Origin: Shimia sp.
GTDB taxonomy: Bacteria > Pseudomonadota > Alphaproteobacteria > Rhodobacterales > Rhodobacteraceae
NCBI RefSeq assembly: GCF_022448905.1
Contig: NZ_JAKVCW010000006.1
Location: 124,001 to 188,000 of the forward strand
Direction: 5' to 3'
Length of the DNA: 64,000 bases
Shown: positions 1-8,132 of the stretch, one piece after another
Layout of the letters: every line of letters begins with the position of its first letter
Position numbering within the stretch: position 1 is the stretch's first letter
The notes under the pieces: generated by a model
The model's database searches: none
What the model saw: only the letters and a program-made list of their open reading frames with translations
What the model was told of the DNA's origin: nothing
Made by a program: the position numbers and the translations under genes

Positions 1-187
1 CCTCGGCAGAGCGATTGGTCCGCGCGCAATGCTTGTCCAAGTCTGGCGTCAGACCATTCACCAGCCGCGCCCCGTCAAACACATTGGAGCCCAGCCACGC
101 GCCATGATCGGCGGCGCGGATGATCGACAGATCTCCGTCATGCCAAGAGCCGTTGTAATAGGTGCGGATGTTCGTGCCGGTCGCCAT
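1..187 (-). CDS. Branched-chain amino acid aminotransferase (class IV), 5' part only
   Basis: Only the first 62 codons lie in the window; the rest runs off the left edge. The N-terminus reads MATGTNIRTYYNGSWHDG and continues through ADHGAWLGSNVFDGARLV. This matches the start of class IV (fold type IV) PLP aminotransferases of the branched-chain type, in which the DGAR segment lies near the start of the catalytic domain. The start is supported by AAAAGGACC a few bases upstream on the minus strand. The family moves an amino group between branched-chain amino acids and 2-oxoglutarate in the cytoplasm. The PLP lysine lies outside the window, so D-amino-acid transaminase or 4-amino-4-deoxychorismate lyase cannot be fully excluded. 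Confidence 0.7.
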   Translation of the reverse strand, partial: MATGTNIRTYYNGSWHDGDLSIIRAADHGAWLGSNVFDGARLVNGLTPDLDKHCARTNRSAE

Positions 188-285
188 GGCGCAGGTCCTT
201 TTGCTGATTTGAGCGCGAGACTAGGCCGCGCTTGCCGCAACGTCCAGTGGGTCGCGACAGGAAGGAACGCGACGTTTCGGCCCAA

Positions 286-315
286 GCAAAAAGGCCGCAG
301 GAAAATCCTGCGGCC
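286..315 (-). terminator. Rho-independent terminator of the DUF2125 gene
   Basis: A perfect 10-bp stem (GGCCGCAGGA pairing with TCCTGCGGCC) with a 3-nt loop lies 27 bases past the stop of the minus-strand gene. Read on the minus strand it is followed by TTTTTGC, a good intrinsic terminator. Confidence 0.8.
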
Positions 316-341
316 TTGAATGCTTTGTGATGGTGAAGCGC

Positions 342-1850
342 TTACTTAAGGCGCTGCCCATTGGCCAGAACCTGACCTTTGTCGTTGACTTCAATCTTGG
401 AGACCAGCGTGTCGTCACCGTCACCCGGCTGGGTGAACATGCCCATCATCATGCGCGCGCCCATCGCCTGATCTTCTGGCAGTAGGCCCATGGAGATCAG
501 CTTGTCCATCAGGCCATTGATACCTGCAATCTTGATATCAACGCTGCCTTGAGGACGGGGCAGGCCGTCAAAGCTCTCCAGATCAGTGTTGTCGAAGGTG
601 AAGCTGCCCGCGCCTTCCACAGCCGCACCGGCCAGGTTCAGCTGGATGTCGTTGATGCTCAGGGAGTTCAGCTCACCCGGGATTTCCGGGCTGTCTTCGT
701 CCAGTGTCAGGATGTCCATCGCCACGGTGGCCAGACCGCTCACATCAACAATCAGGTTGGCCGGATCACGCGGCAGCACCTGTCCAGGGTCAAACATGCC
801 CCAAAGCATCTCGGACACGCTCAGGTCCAACAGTTTAACGGTCAGGCCAAAGTCCTGCTGTTCTTCCGAGGCGGCCAGTGGCACGGAGAAACCATAGCCC
901 ATTTCGCCAAAGCTCACATCAATCGGCAGCGGGAACTCGCTGCTGGAGATGTTCACGGCCACATCGGAGATCGTGCCGTCATAAGACATGATGTCGCTGT
1001 TCATCTCGACACCTACGACACCGGCACCGCTGGTGTAGGACATCGCCACAGGGTCATCGCCGTCCATGGCGTTCATGCTGAAGGTCGAAGACTCCAGCGC
1101 GTAGCTGCCATCCACATCAAACCCATCCGCAAAGAACGCCGCAACATCCTCACCGTATTCGCCGGTTGGCACGCTGGCGGAACCGTCCAATTTCAGCCCC
1201 GCAACGGAGAGGTTCACGTCAAAGGCGTCACCGGAATCCGGGTCCGTACCTTTGGCCACAAGGCTCACGTTGCCAATGGTGCCGGTTTGGACGCTCTTGA
1301 TCACGTCTCCAAACGTGGTCTGCGAGCGACCAGCCAGATCGGCCATGGTCAGCGCAATATCCATGTCCGGCACGGTCTCGCCGTCCACAACAATGCTGTC
1401 CACGGTCAGGTCCAGCTTGCTGGCGGCATAATCATAGACCATGGCGTCAACGGTACCGGACACGATGTTGTTCATGTCGGCAGAGCTCATGGTCAGGGTG
1501 ATTTCGACGTTTTCATCGTCCTCAACCACATTCACCTTGATCGGCGCGTTTTCTGGTAGAAGCACGCGCACGGTGCCGTCGCCCACGTTCTCAAAGGACA
1601 TGGTGCCCATGTCGATGGCCACGGTAACGTCCTCTTCAGGAACCGCCACGGTCATCACCAGATCATTCACGCTCAGCACGTCGCCACTGGTGCTTTCGTT
1701 TGCGGTGATCTCGTAGCCAAAACCGGTCATCGAGTCGCGCCAGCTGCCCCAGACTTCCTCTGCGGTGACATCTGCCCAGGCGGCCTGAGCGCAAAATACC
1801 GTGGCCAAAGCCGTGGTTGTGAAAATGCGGGGTGCTGAAATCTGCATCAA
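342..1850 (-). CDS. DUF2125 domain-containing exported protein
   Basis: 502 aa with an N-terminal signal peptide (hydrophobic stretch TTALATVFCAQAAWA, predicted cleavage after AWA) followed by a long, acidic, beta-rich protein with repeated V-D-[VI] strands. It resembles alphaproteobacterial DUF2125 proteins, which are exported to the periplasm and whose role is unknown. Its size is within the family range. It is a single gene with its own terminator, divergent from the crotonase-like gene; the 219-bp gap presumably holds both promoters. The start is the first ATG before the signal peptide; a second Met follows directly and may be the true start. Confidence 0.75.
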   Translation of the reverse strand: MMQISAPRIFTTTALATVFCAQAAWADVTAEEVWGSWRDSMTGFGYEITANESTSGDVLSVNDLVMTVAVPEEDVTVAIDMGTMSFENVGDGTVRVLLPENAPIKVNVVEDDENVEITLTMSSADMNNIVSGTVDAMVYDYAASKLDLTVDSIVVDGETVPDMDIALTMADLAGRSQTTFGDVIKSVQTGTIGNVSLVAKGTDPDSGDAFDVNLSVAGLKLDGSASVPTGEYGEDVAAFFADGFDVDGSYALESSTFSMNAMDGDDPVAMSYTSGAGVVGVEMNSDIMSYDGTISDVAVNISSSEFPLPIDVSFGEMGYGFSVPLAASEEQQDFGLTVKLLDLSVSEMLWGMFDPGQVLPRDPANLIVDVSGLATVAMDILTLDEDSPEIPGELNSLSINDIQLNLAGAAVEGAGSFTFDNTDLESFDGLPRPQGSVDIKIAGINGLMDKLISMGLLPEDQAMGARMMMGMFTQPGDGDDTLVSKIEVNDKGQVLANGQRLK

Positions 1851-2069
1851 CTTATCTACCTTTTCAAAGCCTTCCTCCTAAGACTGGGTCTTCGGTGGGG
1901 CAGGGTCAAGGGTCAAACCAGCGGGTTTTTTCGCTGGGGGTGGACGCCTTGCCTTGATCGCCTTACTTCAAGGGAAATCAAACATTCCAAAGGGTTGTTT
2001 ACTGACACTTGTCGGCAAAAATCAGCCTCCCGCCGCCAAATCCGGGCCTTTGCCCAAAGTGAGACAGAC

Positions 2070-2681
2070 ATGATTGACCTGACCAAAGACAAAAACGGCC
2101 TCTGGGTGGTGACCATCAATCGGCCGGAAAAAGCCAATTCCCTGACCGAAGCCATGCTCACAGAGCTTGCCGAAATCGCTGAGTCGGCTCAGGACGCCCG
2201 CGCGCTGATCTTCACCGGCGCCGGCAAGGTCTTCTCTGCTGGCGCCGATCTGGACGAAGCCCGCGCTGGGCTGGCCACCAGCCCGGTTTGGGAGCGGTTG
2301 TCCTGCGCCGTTGCGGCGCTGCCCGGCCTGACCATCGCAGCCCTAAACGGCACTTTGGCAGGCGGTGCCAACGGTATGGCCTTGGCCTGTGACATCCGCA
2401 TCGCGGCACCTCATGCCAAGTTTTTCTATCCGGTGATGAAACTTGGCTACCTGCCGCAGCCCTCTGATCCGGCCCGTCTCGCAGCATTGGTCGGCCCCGC
2501 CCGCGCCAAGCTCATGTTGATGGGTGGTCAGAAACTCTCCGCGGAGGAGGCGCTCACCTATGGTCTGATTGAGCGCATTGTGCCCGCAGAAGACGTGCTC
2601 ACCGTAGCGCGCGACATTGCGGCGGACACTTTGGCGGCTAAGCCGGAGATCGCATCCGGCATCAAGCAGATGTGTCTCTAA
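2070..2681 (+). CDS. Enoyl-CoA hydratase/isomerase (crotonase) family protein, short form
   Basis: 203 aa, shorter than the usual ~255-260 aa of this family. The crotonase core is clear: TINRPEKANSL near residue 15, the oxyanion-hole stretch FSAGADLDEA, then AGGANGMALACDIRIA and KLGYLPQP. The two glutamates that activate water in true hydratases (E144 and E164 of rat crotonase) appear as N and V here, so classical hydration is unlikely; isomerase, hydrolase or binding roles remain possible. The ATG at 2070 is preceded by GTGAGACAG. The reading frame is open back to 1995, but residues before 2070 do not resemble the family. Confidence 0.75.
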   Translation: MIDLTKDKNGLWVVTINRPEKANSLTEAMLTELAEIAESAQDARALIFTGAGKVFSAGADLDEARAGLATSPVWERLSCAVAALPGLTIAALNGTLAGGANGMALACDIRIAAPHAKFFYPVMKLGYLPQPSDPARLAALVGPARAKLMLMGGQKLSAEEALTYGLIERIVPAEDVLTVARDIAADTLAAKPEIASGIKQMCL

Positions 2682-2708
2682 AATACCCAGTTTCCCGCAT
2701 GTATCATT

Positions 2709-2729
2709 TTGGTCATGTTTTTGGACCAA
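2709..2729. promoter_or_regulatory. Possible operator upstream of dld
   Basis: Inverted repeat TTGGTC(N9)GACCAA; the right half is itself the 9-bp palindrome TTGGACCAA. It lies about 110 bp before the dld start and just after the stop of the preceding gene. Palindromes with TTGG/CCAA arms are typical of GntR-family regulators such as LldR and PdhR that control lactate or pyruvate genes, although their usual spacer is shorter. No regulator gene is adjacent. This is an inference from sequence symmetry only. Confidence 0.3.
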
Positions 2730-2837
2730 TTCGCGTGTGTTCTTGACCCTACGGCACAGCTGTCGCAAACCGCACCCGCCGGTGCCATTGGCATGTTTCA
2801 TCCACACCGGCAGATGTATTTAAGGTGTGAGGGTCTC

Positions 2838-4520
2838 ATGAGCGAAGATCAGTTGATCGCGCAGCTGCGCAAAATTGTTGGCAAACGTCACGTCCTGACC
2901 GGCGCACGCCGCACGCAACGCTTCCGCAAAGGCTTCCGTTCCGGCGAAGGTGACGCCCTCGCTGTGGTGCAGCCAGCGAAGCTTCTGGAGCAATGGCAGG
3001 TGCTGCAAGCCTGTGTGGCGGCCGACAAAATTGTCATCATGCAGGCCGCCAACACCGGCCTGACCGAAGGCTCCACCCCCAAAGGCACCTATGACCGTGA
3101 GGTTGTGCTGATCAACACCCGTCGCATGGACGACATCCAGCTCATCAAAGACGGCAAACAGGTGATTTCCTTCCCCGGCTCAACACTGTTCAAGCTGGAA
3201 AAACTGCTCGCGCCCATTGGCCATCAGCCGCATTCGGTGATTGGCTCCTCCTGCATCGGCGCCTCTGTGGTGGGCGGTGTCTGCAACAACTCCGGCGGCT
3301 CGCTTGTGGAGCGTGGTCCCAGTTACACCGAGCTCTCCGTCTATGCCCAGATCACCGAGGCGGGCGAACTGCAGCTGGTCAACCATCTCGGCATCGACCT
3401 CGGCGCGACGCCAGAGGAAATCCTGACCAATCTGCAATCCGGCAACTTCACCGCCGAAGACATCCACGATGACAACCGTCGGGCTTCCGACACTGACTAC
3501 GCCCGCCGCGTTCGGGATGTCGACGCCAACAGCCCGGCGCGCTTCAACGCTGACAAATCCCGCCTTTATGAGGCCGCAGGCTGTGCCGGGAAACTCGCCG
3601 TCTTTGCCGTGCGCCTGGACACCTATGCCAAGAACGATGCGGAAAAGACCTTCTACGTGGCTGCCTCGGATACGGCGGCACTTGGCACTCTGCGCCGTCG
3701 CATTCTGAAGGACTTCAAAACCCTGCCGGTCAGCGCCGAGTACCTGCATGAGGATGTGTTCGACCTCTCTGATTTCTATGGCAAAGACACGATGGTGATG
3801 ATCGACAAGCTGGGCACCGATCGTTTGCCCACTTTCTTTGCCCTCAAAGGCACCGTGGACGCCCGCCTGCAAAACGTGCCGGGCCTGACGCATTTCACCG
3901 ACAAGTTCATGCAGTTCGCCGCCAGCCTCTGGCCCAATGTGGTGCCCAAACGCATGCGCGCCTTCCGCAAGGCTTATCCGCACCATCTGATCCTGAAGAT
4001 GCGGGATGGCGGCATCGACGAAGCCCGCGCGCTCCTGACGGAAATGACCTCCAACGGCGCGCTCGACTTCTTTGAATGTGACGACCGTGAAGCCAAAATG
4101 GCCGGTCTTCTCCGTTTTGCCGCCGCTGGTGCCGCCGTGCGTTACATGAATGTGCACAGCGCAGAGGTCGAAGACATCATCGCGCTCGACATTGCCCTGC
4201 GCCGCAACGATGAGGATTGGTTCGAAACCCTGCCCAAGGAAATCGACGAACAACTGGTCAGCAAGCTCTACTACGGCCACTTCATGTGCCACGTGCTGCA
4301 TCAAGATTATATCGTGAAAAAGGGCTGCGATCCCAAAGCGCTCAAGGCGGCGATGCTTGATCTTTTGGACCAACGCGGGGCTGAGTATCCAGCCGAACAC
4401 AATGTTGGCCATCTTTATCCAGCAAAGCCGGGCCTCGCGAAATTCTACAAATCTCTAGACCCGACCAACAGCCTGAACCCCGGCATCGGGAAGATGTCGC
4501 GCAACAAACACTACAGCTGA
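2838..4520 (+). CDS. dld: Quinone-dependent D-lactate dehydrogenase
   Basis: 560 aa, close to E. coli Dld (571 aa). The enzyme is a peripheral membrane flavoprotein that oxidises D-lactate to pyruvate and passes electrons to quinone. The FAD_binding_4 (PCMH) fold covers about residues 30-200, with VIMQAANTGLTEGSTP and VIGSSCIGASVVGGVCNNSG as the pyrophosphate-binding segments. A membrane-binding/C-terminal domain follows, with the conserved end HLYPAKPGLAKFY and DPTNSLNPGIGKMS. The start at 2838 is chosen because of AAGGTGTGAGGG just upstream and agreement with family N-termini; earlier in-frame ATGs exist but add unrelated residues. It is a single gene convergent with the HNH gene. Confidence 0.92.
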   Translation: MSEDQLIAQLRKIVGKRHVLTGARRTQRFRKGFRSGEGDALAVVQPAKLLEQWQVLQACVAADKIVIMQAANTGLTEGSTPKGTYDREVVLINTRRMDDIQLIKDGKQVISFPGSTLFKLEKLLAPIGHQPHSVIGSSCIGASVVGGVCNNSGGSLVERGPSYTELSVYAQITEAGELQLVNHLGIDLGATPEEILTNLQSGNFTAEDIHDDNRRASDTDYARRVRDVDANSPARFNADKSRLYEAAGCAGKLAVFAVRLDTYAKNDAEKTFYVAASDTAALGTLRRRILKDFKTLPVSAEYLHEDVFDLSDFYGKDTMVMIDKLGTDRLPTFFALKGTVDARLQNVPGLTHFTDKFMQFAASLWPNVVPKRMRAFRKAYPHHLILKMRDGGIDEARALLTEMTSNGALDFFECDDREAKMAGLLRFAAAGAAVRYMNVHSAEVEDIIALDIALRRNDEDWFETLPKEIDEQLVSKLYYGHFMCHVLHQDYIVKKGCDPKALKAAMLDLLDQRGAEYPAEHNVGHLYPAKPGLAKFYKSLDPTNSLNPGIGKMSRNKHYS

Positions 4521-4522
4521 AT

Positions 4523-4840
4523 TCAGCGCTTTCGTCGCCCGCCCGGCGTTTTGGAGTGAAACCCCGGCGGGCGCTTGCTGACCCAGGTGATAAACTTGGC
4601 CAGCCTTGGATGGGTTTGCAGTATCTCAATCGAGTTATAGACCTGCGCCAGCTCGGTTTCCGTCAGGGTCGCGTGGATTTCATTGTGACAGATCTGGTGC
4701 AACAAAGCGGTTGGCCCGCCTTTCCCGCCGCGCAATCGCGGGATCAGGTGGTGCTTGGACTGGCGCGCCTCCGGTGGAATAGGACGGCCACAGAGCGGGC
4801 AAATCGGGTCGCGCGTCGCGTCTGATGCCGCATCTGCCAC
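4523..4840 (-). CDS. HNH endonuclease domain protein
   Basis: 105 aa. The order CPLCGRP...SKHHLIPRLRGGKGG...LLHQICHNEIHATL gives the two-cysteine knuckle, the HH pair and the closing N...H of a small HNH nuclease fold. Proteins of this size with the same layout occur widely in alphaproteobacteria and their substrate is unknown. The C-terminus is basic (RRKR). It ends two bases from the stop of dld (convergent). No restriction or phage gene is near, so there is no support for a restriction role. Confidence 0.75.
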   Translation of the reverse strand: MADAASDATRDPICPLCGRPIPPEARQSKHHLIPRLRGGKGGPTALLHQICHNEIHATLTETELAQVYNSIEILQTHPRLAKFITWVSKRPPGFHSKTPGGRRKR

Positions 4841-4926
4841 GTTTTTCCCCCCGTTTTTGATTGAGTTACCAATGCCCGCAAGGCAAGAGGATACTCAAAG
4901 CGCCCATTTCAGCAAGTGGACCTCTC

Positions 4927-6240
4927 ATGGACGGCACAGCCTTACTCAACTCAGCTCTCGAACATATCGACCGTCTGTGGGGCATTGCCCAAGGCTGGCT
5001 GCTCAGCCCCGCCGCTTGGTCGCAATTTGGCCTGCTGCTCGTGGCCTACCTTGCCGCGCTCTATGCCAGCCGCAAGCTGCACCCGCTGCTGGATCGCTGG
5101 CTCACCCCGCCAGAGGGGCAAGACAGCTACATCGCCCGCGCCCGCCGCTTTGTGTCGATGTTCCTGCCGCTATTGCTGCCGCTTCTGGCCTACGTCTTCA
5201 TCGGCATAGGTGAAAACGTGACGCGCTCGCTGTTTGGTTCCGGCGCGGTGATCGCCTTTGGGAAACGGGTGTTCCTGTTCTTGGCTGTGCGTATTCTGGT
5301 CAAGGAAATCATCGCTGATCCAGTGATGAAAGTGCTGGGACGCTACCTGCTTGTGCCCGTCGCTGGCCTCTACGCGCTGGGCATTCTGGATGAGGTCATG
5401 GCCTATCTGGACGCCACGGTTGTGCCGCTGGGCAACCTCTCCTTCTCCGTGCTATTTGCCATCCGCTTTGTTGTTGTGGCGAGCGCGATCTTCTGGCTCG
5501 GCCGCTGGTCCAACGAGCAATCCAGCCAGTTCATCAAGAAACAGGACGAGATGCGCCCGGCCATGCGCGAGCTCATCGCCAAAACCTTGGAAATCGGCAT
5601 CTTTGGGGTCGCCTTCCTGCTGGTGATGAACATCATGGGCATCAACCTCACCTCCCTCGCGGTGCTCACCGGTGTGATTGGTGTGGGCCTTGGTTTTGGC
5701 CTGCAAAAAATTGCCTCCAACTTCATCTCCGGCGTGATCCTCCTGCTGGAAGGCCAGGCCACGGTGGGCGACTATGTGGAGTTGGATGGCGGTGAGGCTG
5801 GCACCATCATCAAAATGACCGCCCGCGCCACCATTCTGGAAACCTATGATGGGCGCTGGATTGTGGTGCCCAACGAGGATTTCATCACCACCCGCGTGGT
5901 GAACTACTCCGACTCTGGCTCTGCCAATCGCTACGAGGCGCCTTTCTCGGTCAGCTACGACACCGATATCAACAAAGTGCCGGACATTATCGAGGCCGCC
6001 GTCGCCAAACACCCCGGCGTGTTGAACGACCCGTTCCCGCCAGATTGCGAGCTGCGCGGCTTTGGCGACAACGGTGTGGATTTCGCCGTGGAGTTCTGGG
6101 TCGAAGGTATTGATGATGGCCGCAACAAATTCACCTCTGATGTGCTCTTCCTGATCTGGAACGCGCTCAAGGACGAAGGCATCACCATACCGTATCCGCA
6201 GCGTGTGGTGGAACTCAAAACACCGCTGCCAACCGCGTGA
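4927..6240 (+). CDS. Mechanosensitive ion channel family protein (MscS type)
   Basis: 437 aa inner-membrane protein with about five or six hydrophobic segments in the N-terminal half, then an MscS-like pore helix and cytoplasmic beta domain: LTGVIGVGLGFGLQKIASNFISG followed by LLEGQATVGDYVEL and WIVVPNEDFITTRVVNYS. Family members open under membrane tension and release solutes on osmotic downshock. The ATG at 4927 gives the family-like N-terminus; the frame is open 66 bases further upstream. The stop overlaps the GTG start of the next gene (GTGA), so the two are co-translated. Confidence 0.85.
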   Translation: MDGTALLNSALEHIDRLWGIAQGWLLSPAAWSQFGLLLVAYLAALYASRKLHPLLDRWLTPPEGQDSYIARARRFVSMFLPLLLPLLAYVFIGIGENVTRSLFGSGAVIAFGKRVFLFLAVRILVKEIIADPVMKVLGRYLLVPVAGLYALGILDEVMAYLDATVVPLGNLSFSVLFAIRFVVVASAIFWLGRWSNEQSSQFIKKQDEMRPAMRELIAKTLEIGIFGVAFLLVMNIMGINLTSLAVLTGVIGVGLGFGLQKIASNFISGVILLLEGQATVGDYVELDGGEAGTIIKMTARATILETYDGRWIVVPNEDFITTRVVNYSDSGSANRYEAPFSVSYDTDINKVPDIIEAAVAKHPGVLNDPFPPDCELRGFGDNGVDFAVEFWVEGIDDGRNKFTSDVLFLIWNALKDEGITIPYPQRVVELKTPLPTA

Positions 6241-7394
6241 GTGATGCGCTGATCATAGGCGCTGGCCCCGCGGGTCTCATGGCGGCTGACGTGATCTCCG
6301 CGGCGGGCCATACGGTTGTGGTGGCCGAGTCCAAGCCTTCGGTCGCGCGTAAGTTCCTGATGGCGGGCAAGTCCGGTCTCAATCTGACCAAAGACGAGCC
6401 GTTTGAGACCTTCCTGAGCCACTATCACGAGGCCGCCCCCACTCTGCGCCCGATGCTGGAGGCCTTTGGCCCCAAGGATGTCACCGTCTGGGCTGAAGCC
6501 CTGGGGCAGGAGATGTTCACGGGGTCATCTGGTCGTGTCTTTCCCAAAGTCATGAAAGCCTCGCCGCTCCTGCGGGCCTGGCTCAAACGGTTGTCAGACC
6601 AAAATGTCGACATCCGCACACGCTGGCGCTGGACCGGCGGAAGCTATCGTTTTGACACACCGACCGGCTCACAGGAGATCAGCCCCAAGGTCTGCGTTCT
6701 TGCCTGCGGCGGTGCCAGCTGGGCGCGTCTTGGCTCTGACGGCGCATGGGCTGACTGGCTCAAAGCGCCTGTCGCGCCCTTCCGGCCCGCCAACATGGGC
6801 TTTGAAGTCGACTGGTCCCCACATATGGAACGCCACTTCGGCACGCCGATCAAAAACGTAACCCTCTCTGCGGGCGATATCTCCCTACGCGCAGAGTTTG
6901 TCATCTCCGAGCGAGGCCTTGAAGGCGGCGGCATCTACGCCGTCTCCCGCCAAATGCGCGAAGGGGCGTCGCTCACGCTCGACCTTTTGCCGGACATGAG
7001 TGTGGACGACATCCAAGCCCGATTGTCCCGCCCCAAAGGCAAAATGAGCCGCGCCAACTTCCTGCGCAAAGCGCTGAAGCTCTCACCGGAGAAACAGGCC
7101 TTGCTGATGGAGTTTGGCCAGCCGCTGCCAGAGGACCTAGCCCCACTTATCAAGGCTCTGCCGGTCACCCACACAGGCCCACGTCCCATGGATGAAGCGA
7201 TCAGCACCGCAGGCGGCCTGCGCTTCGATGCTGTAGATGCATCCCTCATGCTCAAGGATCATCCAGGCACCTTTGCGGCAGGTGAGATGCTGGATTGGGA
7301 AGCCCCCACTGGCGGCTACCTGCTGACCGCCTGCCTCGCCACTGGCCGCTGGGCTGGTTTAGGTGCCACAAACTGGCTGACACGCGCCGCCTAG
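6237..7394 (+). CDS. HI0933-like flavoprotein (TIGR03862 type, NAD(P)/FAD-dependent oxidoreductase)
   Basis: 385 aa. The N-terminal dinucleotide fold is ALIIGAGPAGLMAADVISAAG, followed by the family hallmark KFLMAGKSGLNLTKDEP and the late FAD motif GTFAAGEMLDWEAPTGGYLL. This is the HI0933/YhiN-like family (TIGR03862 branch); its substrate is not established. It starts with GTG and overlaps the channel gene by four bases. It converges on the GST gene, with a copy of the intergenic repeat between them. Confidence 0.82.
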   Translation: MSDALIIGAGPAGLMAADVISAAGHTVVVAESKPSVARKFLMAGKSGLNLTKDEPFETFLSHYHEAAPTLRPMLEAFGPKDVTVWAEALGQEMFTGSSGRVFPKVMKASPLLRAWLKRLSDQNVDIRTRWRWTGGSYRFDTPTGSQEISPKVCVLACGGASWARLGSDGAWADWLKAPVAPFRPANMGFEVDWSPHMERHFGTPIKNVTLSAGDISLRAEFVISERGLEGGGIYAVSRQMREGASLTLDLLPDMSVDDIQARLSRPKGKMSRANFLRKALKLSPEKQALLMEFGQPLPEDLAPLIKALPVTHTGPRPMDEAISTAGGLRFDAVDASLMLKDHPGTFAAGEMLDWEAPTGGYLLTACLATGRWAGLGATNWLTRAA

Positions 7395-7404
7395 CTTTCT
7401 CATT

Positions 7405-7457
7405 CGACAAATATCCCGGGGTGAATTGGCCGCAGGCCAAGAGGGGCTGGCCTCTCA
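7405..7457 (-). repeat. Two-hairpin intergenic repeat, copy A
   Basis: On the minus strand this reads GAGAGGCCAGCCCCTC, then TTGGCC-TGC-GGCCAA (perfect 6-bp hairpin), then CACCCCGGGATATTT and GAATGAGAAA. The same order and the same closing box occur at 22129 and 24837. This copy starts at the stop codon of the GST gene, between convergent genes. It could act as a terminator or mRNA end structure. Confidence 0.7.
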
Positions 7458-8045
7458 CTTTTTCTTCGGCAGCAGGCGCTGAAACGCCTCACGGCTCCGC
7501 GTAACCTTGATGTAGCCCAGCAGCTCCTCATTGTCGGTCGGGAACCCCTCAAACTTCGCCCAAGTGGCGCAGTGGGTCAGGATGATATCCGGCACGGTCA
7601 TCTCTTCCCCCATCAGATAGGTGCCCTGCCGACGCCGCAGCACGTTCTTCAAGCCGCGACTGTACTCCCACATCAGTGTCTCTTTCACCGCAGGCACCTT
7701 GCGCTCGTCTGGCAGGATGAAGTTGTGACGGCTCGCGGTCCAAAGCGCCGCTTCAATTTCATCCAGGATCTGCTGTGTGAAACTGTCCTGATGCGCCCGC
7801 GCGATGCTGCCAGCCGGGTAGGTCAGTGCGTTATGTTTATCCGCCAAATAGGTCAGGATCGCGGTGCTGTCGATGATCGCCGCATCACCGTCTTTCAGGA
7901 TGGGAATTTTGCCCGAAGGATTGAGCGCGCTCACCACCTCGGAATGCGGCTTTTCCGGAGACAGTTTGTAAGGCTGGCCCAGCTCTTCCAACATCCAAAC
8001 CACCCGGAACGCGCGGCTGGTGGGGCTTCCGATCACTTCATACAT
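7455..8045 (-). CDS. Glutathione S-transferase family protein
   Basis: 196 aa. A thioredoxin-like N-terminal domain (YEVIGSPTSRAFRVVWMLEE, then LNPSGKIPILKDGDAAIIDSTAI with the cis-Pro and the GSH-contacting D-S pair) is followed by an all-helical C-terminal domain (about residues 85-196). Family enzymes conjugate or reduce substrates with glutathione in the cytoplasm. The likely catalytic serine is in the SPTSRA segment. The ATG at 8045 has GAGGAT directly upstream; in-frame codons further out do not resemble the family. The specific substrate is unknown. Confidence 0.85.
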   Translation of the reverse strand: MYEVIGSPTSRAFRVVWMLEELGQPYKLSPEKPHSEVVSALNPSGKIPILKDGDAAIIDSTAILTYLADKHNALTYPAGSIARAHQDSFTQQILDEIEAALWTASRHNFILPDERKVPAVKETLMWEYSRGLKNVLRRRQGTYLMGEEMTVPDIILTHCATWAKFEGFPTDNEELLGYIKVTRSREAFQRLLPKKK

Positions 8046-8099
8046 GGCATCCTCCCTGCTCATTGAGGGGAGACTGCCCGCCGATTTCTCCTGAAACAA

Positions 8100-8122
8100 G
8101 CGTCCCGTGTTTTCGTGACGCC
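8100..8122 (-). terminator. Weak terminator-like hairpin after holA
   Basis: On the minus strand GCGTC and GACGC pair around an A-rich loop with one internal mismatch, followed by TTGTTTC, about 10 bases past the holA stop. The short stem makes this a weak call. Confidence 0.3.
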
Positions 8123-8132
8123 TCGTCGCGCG

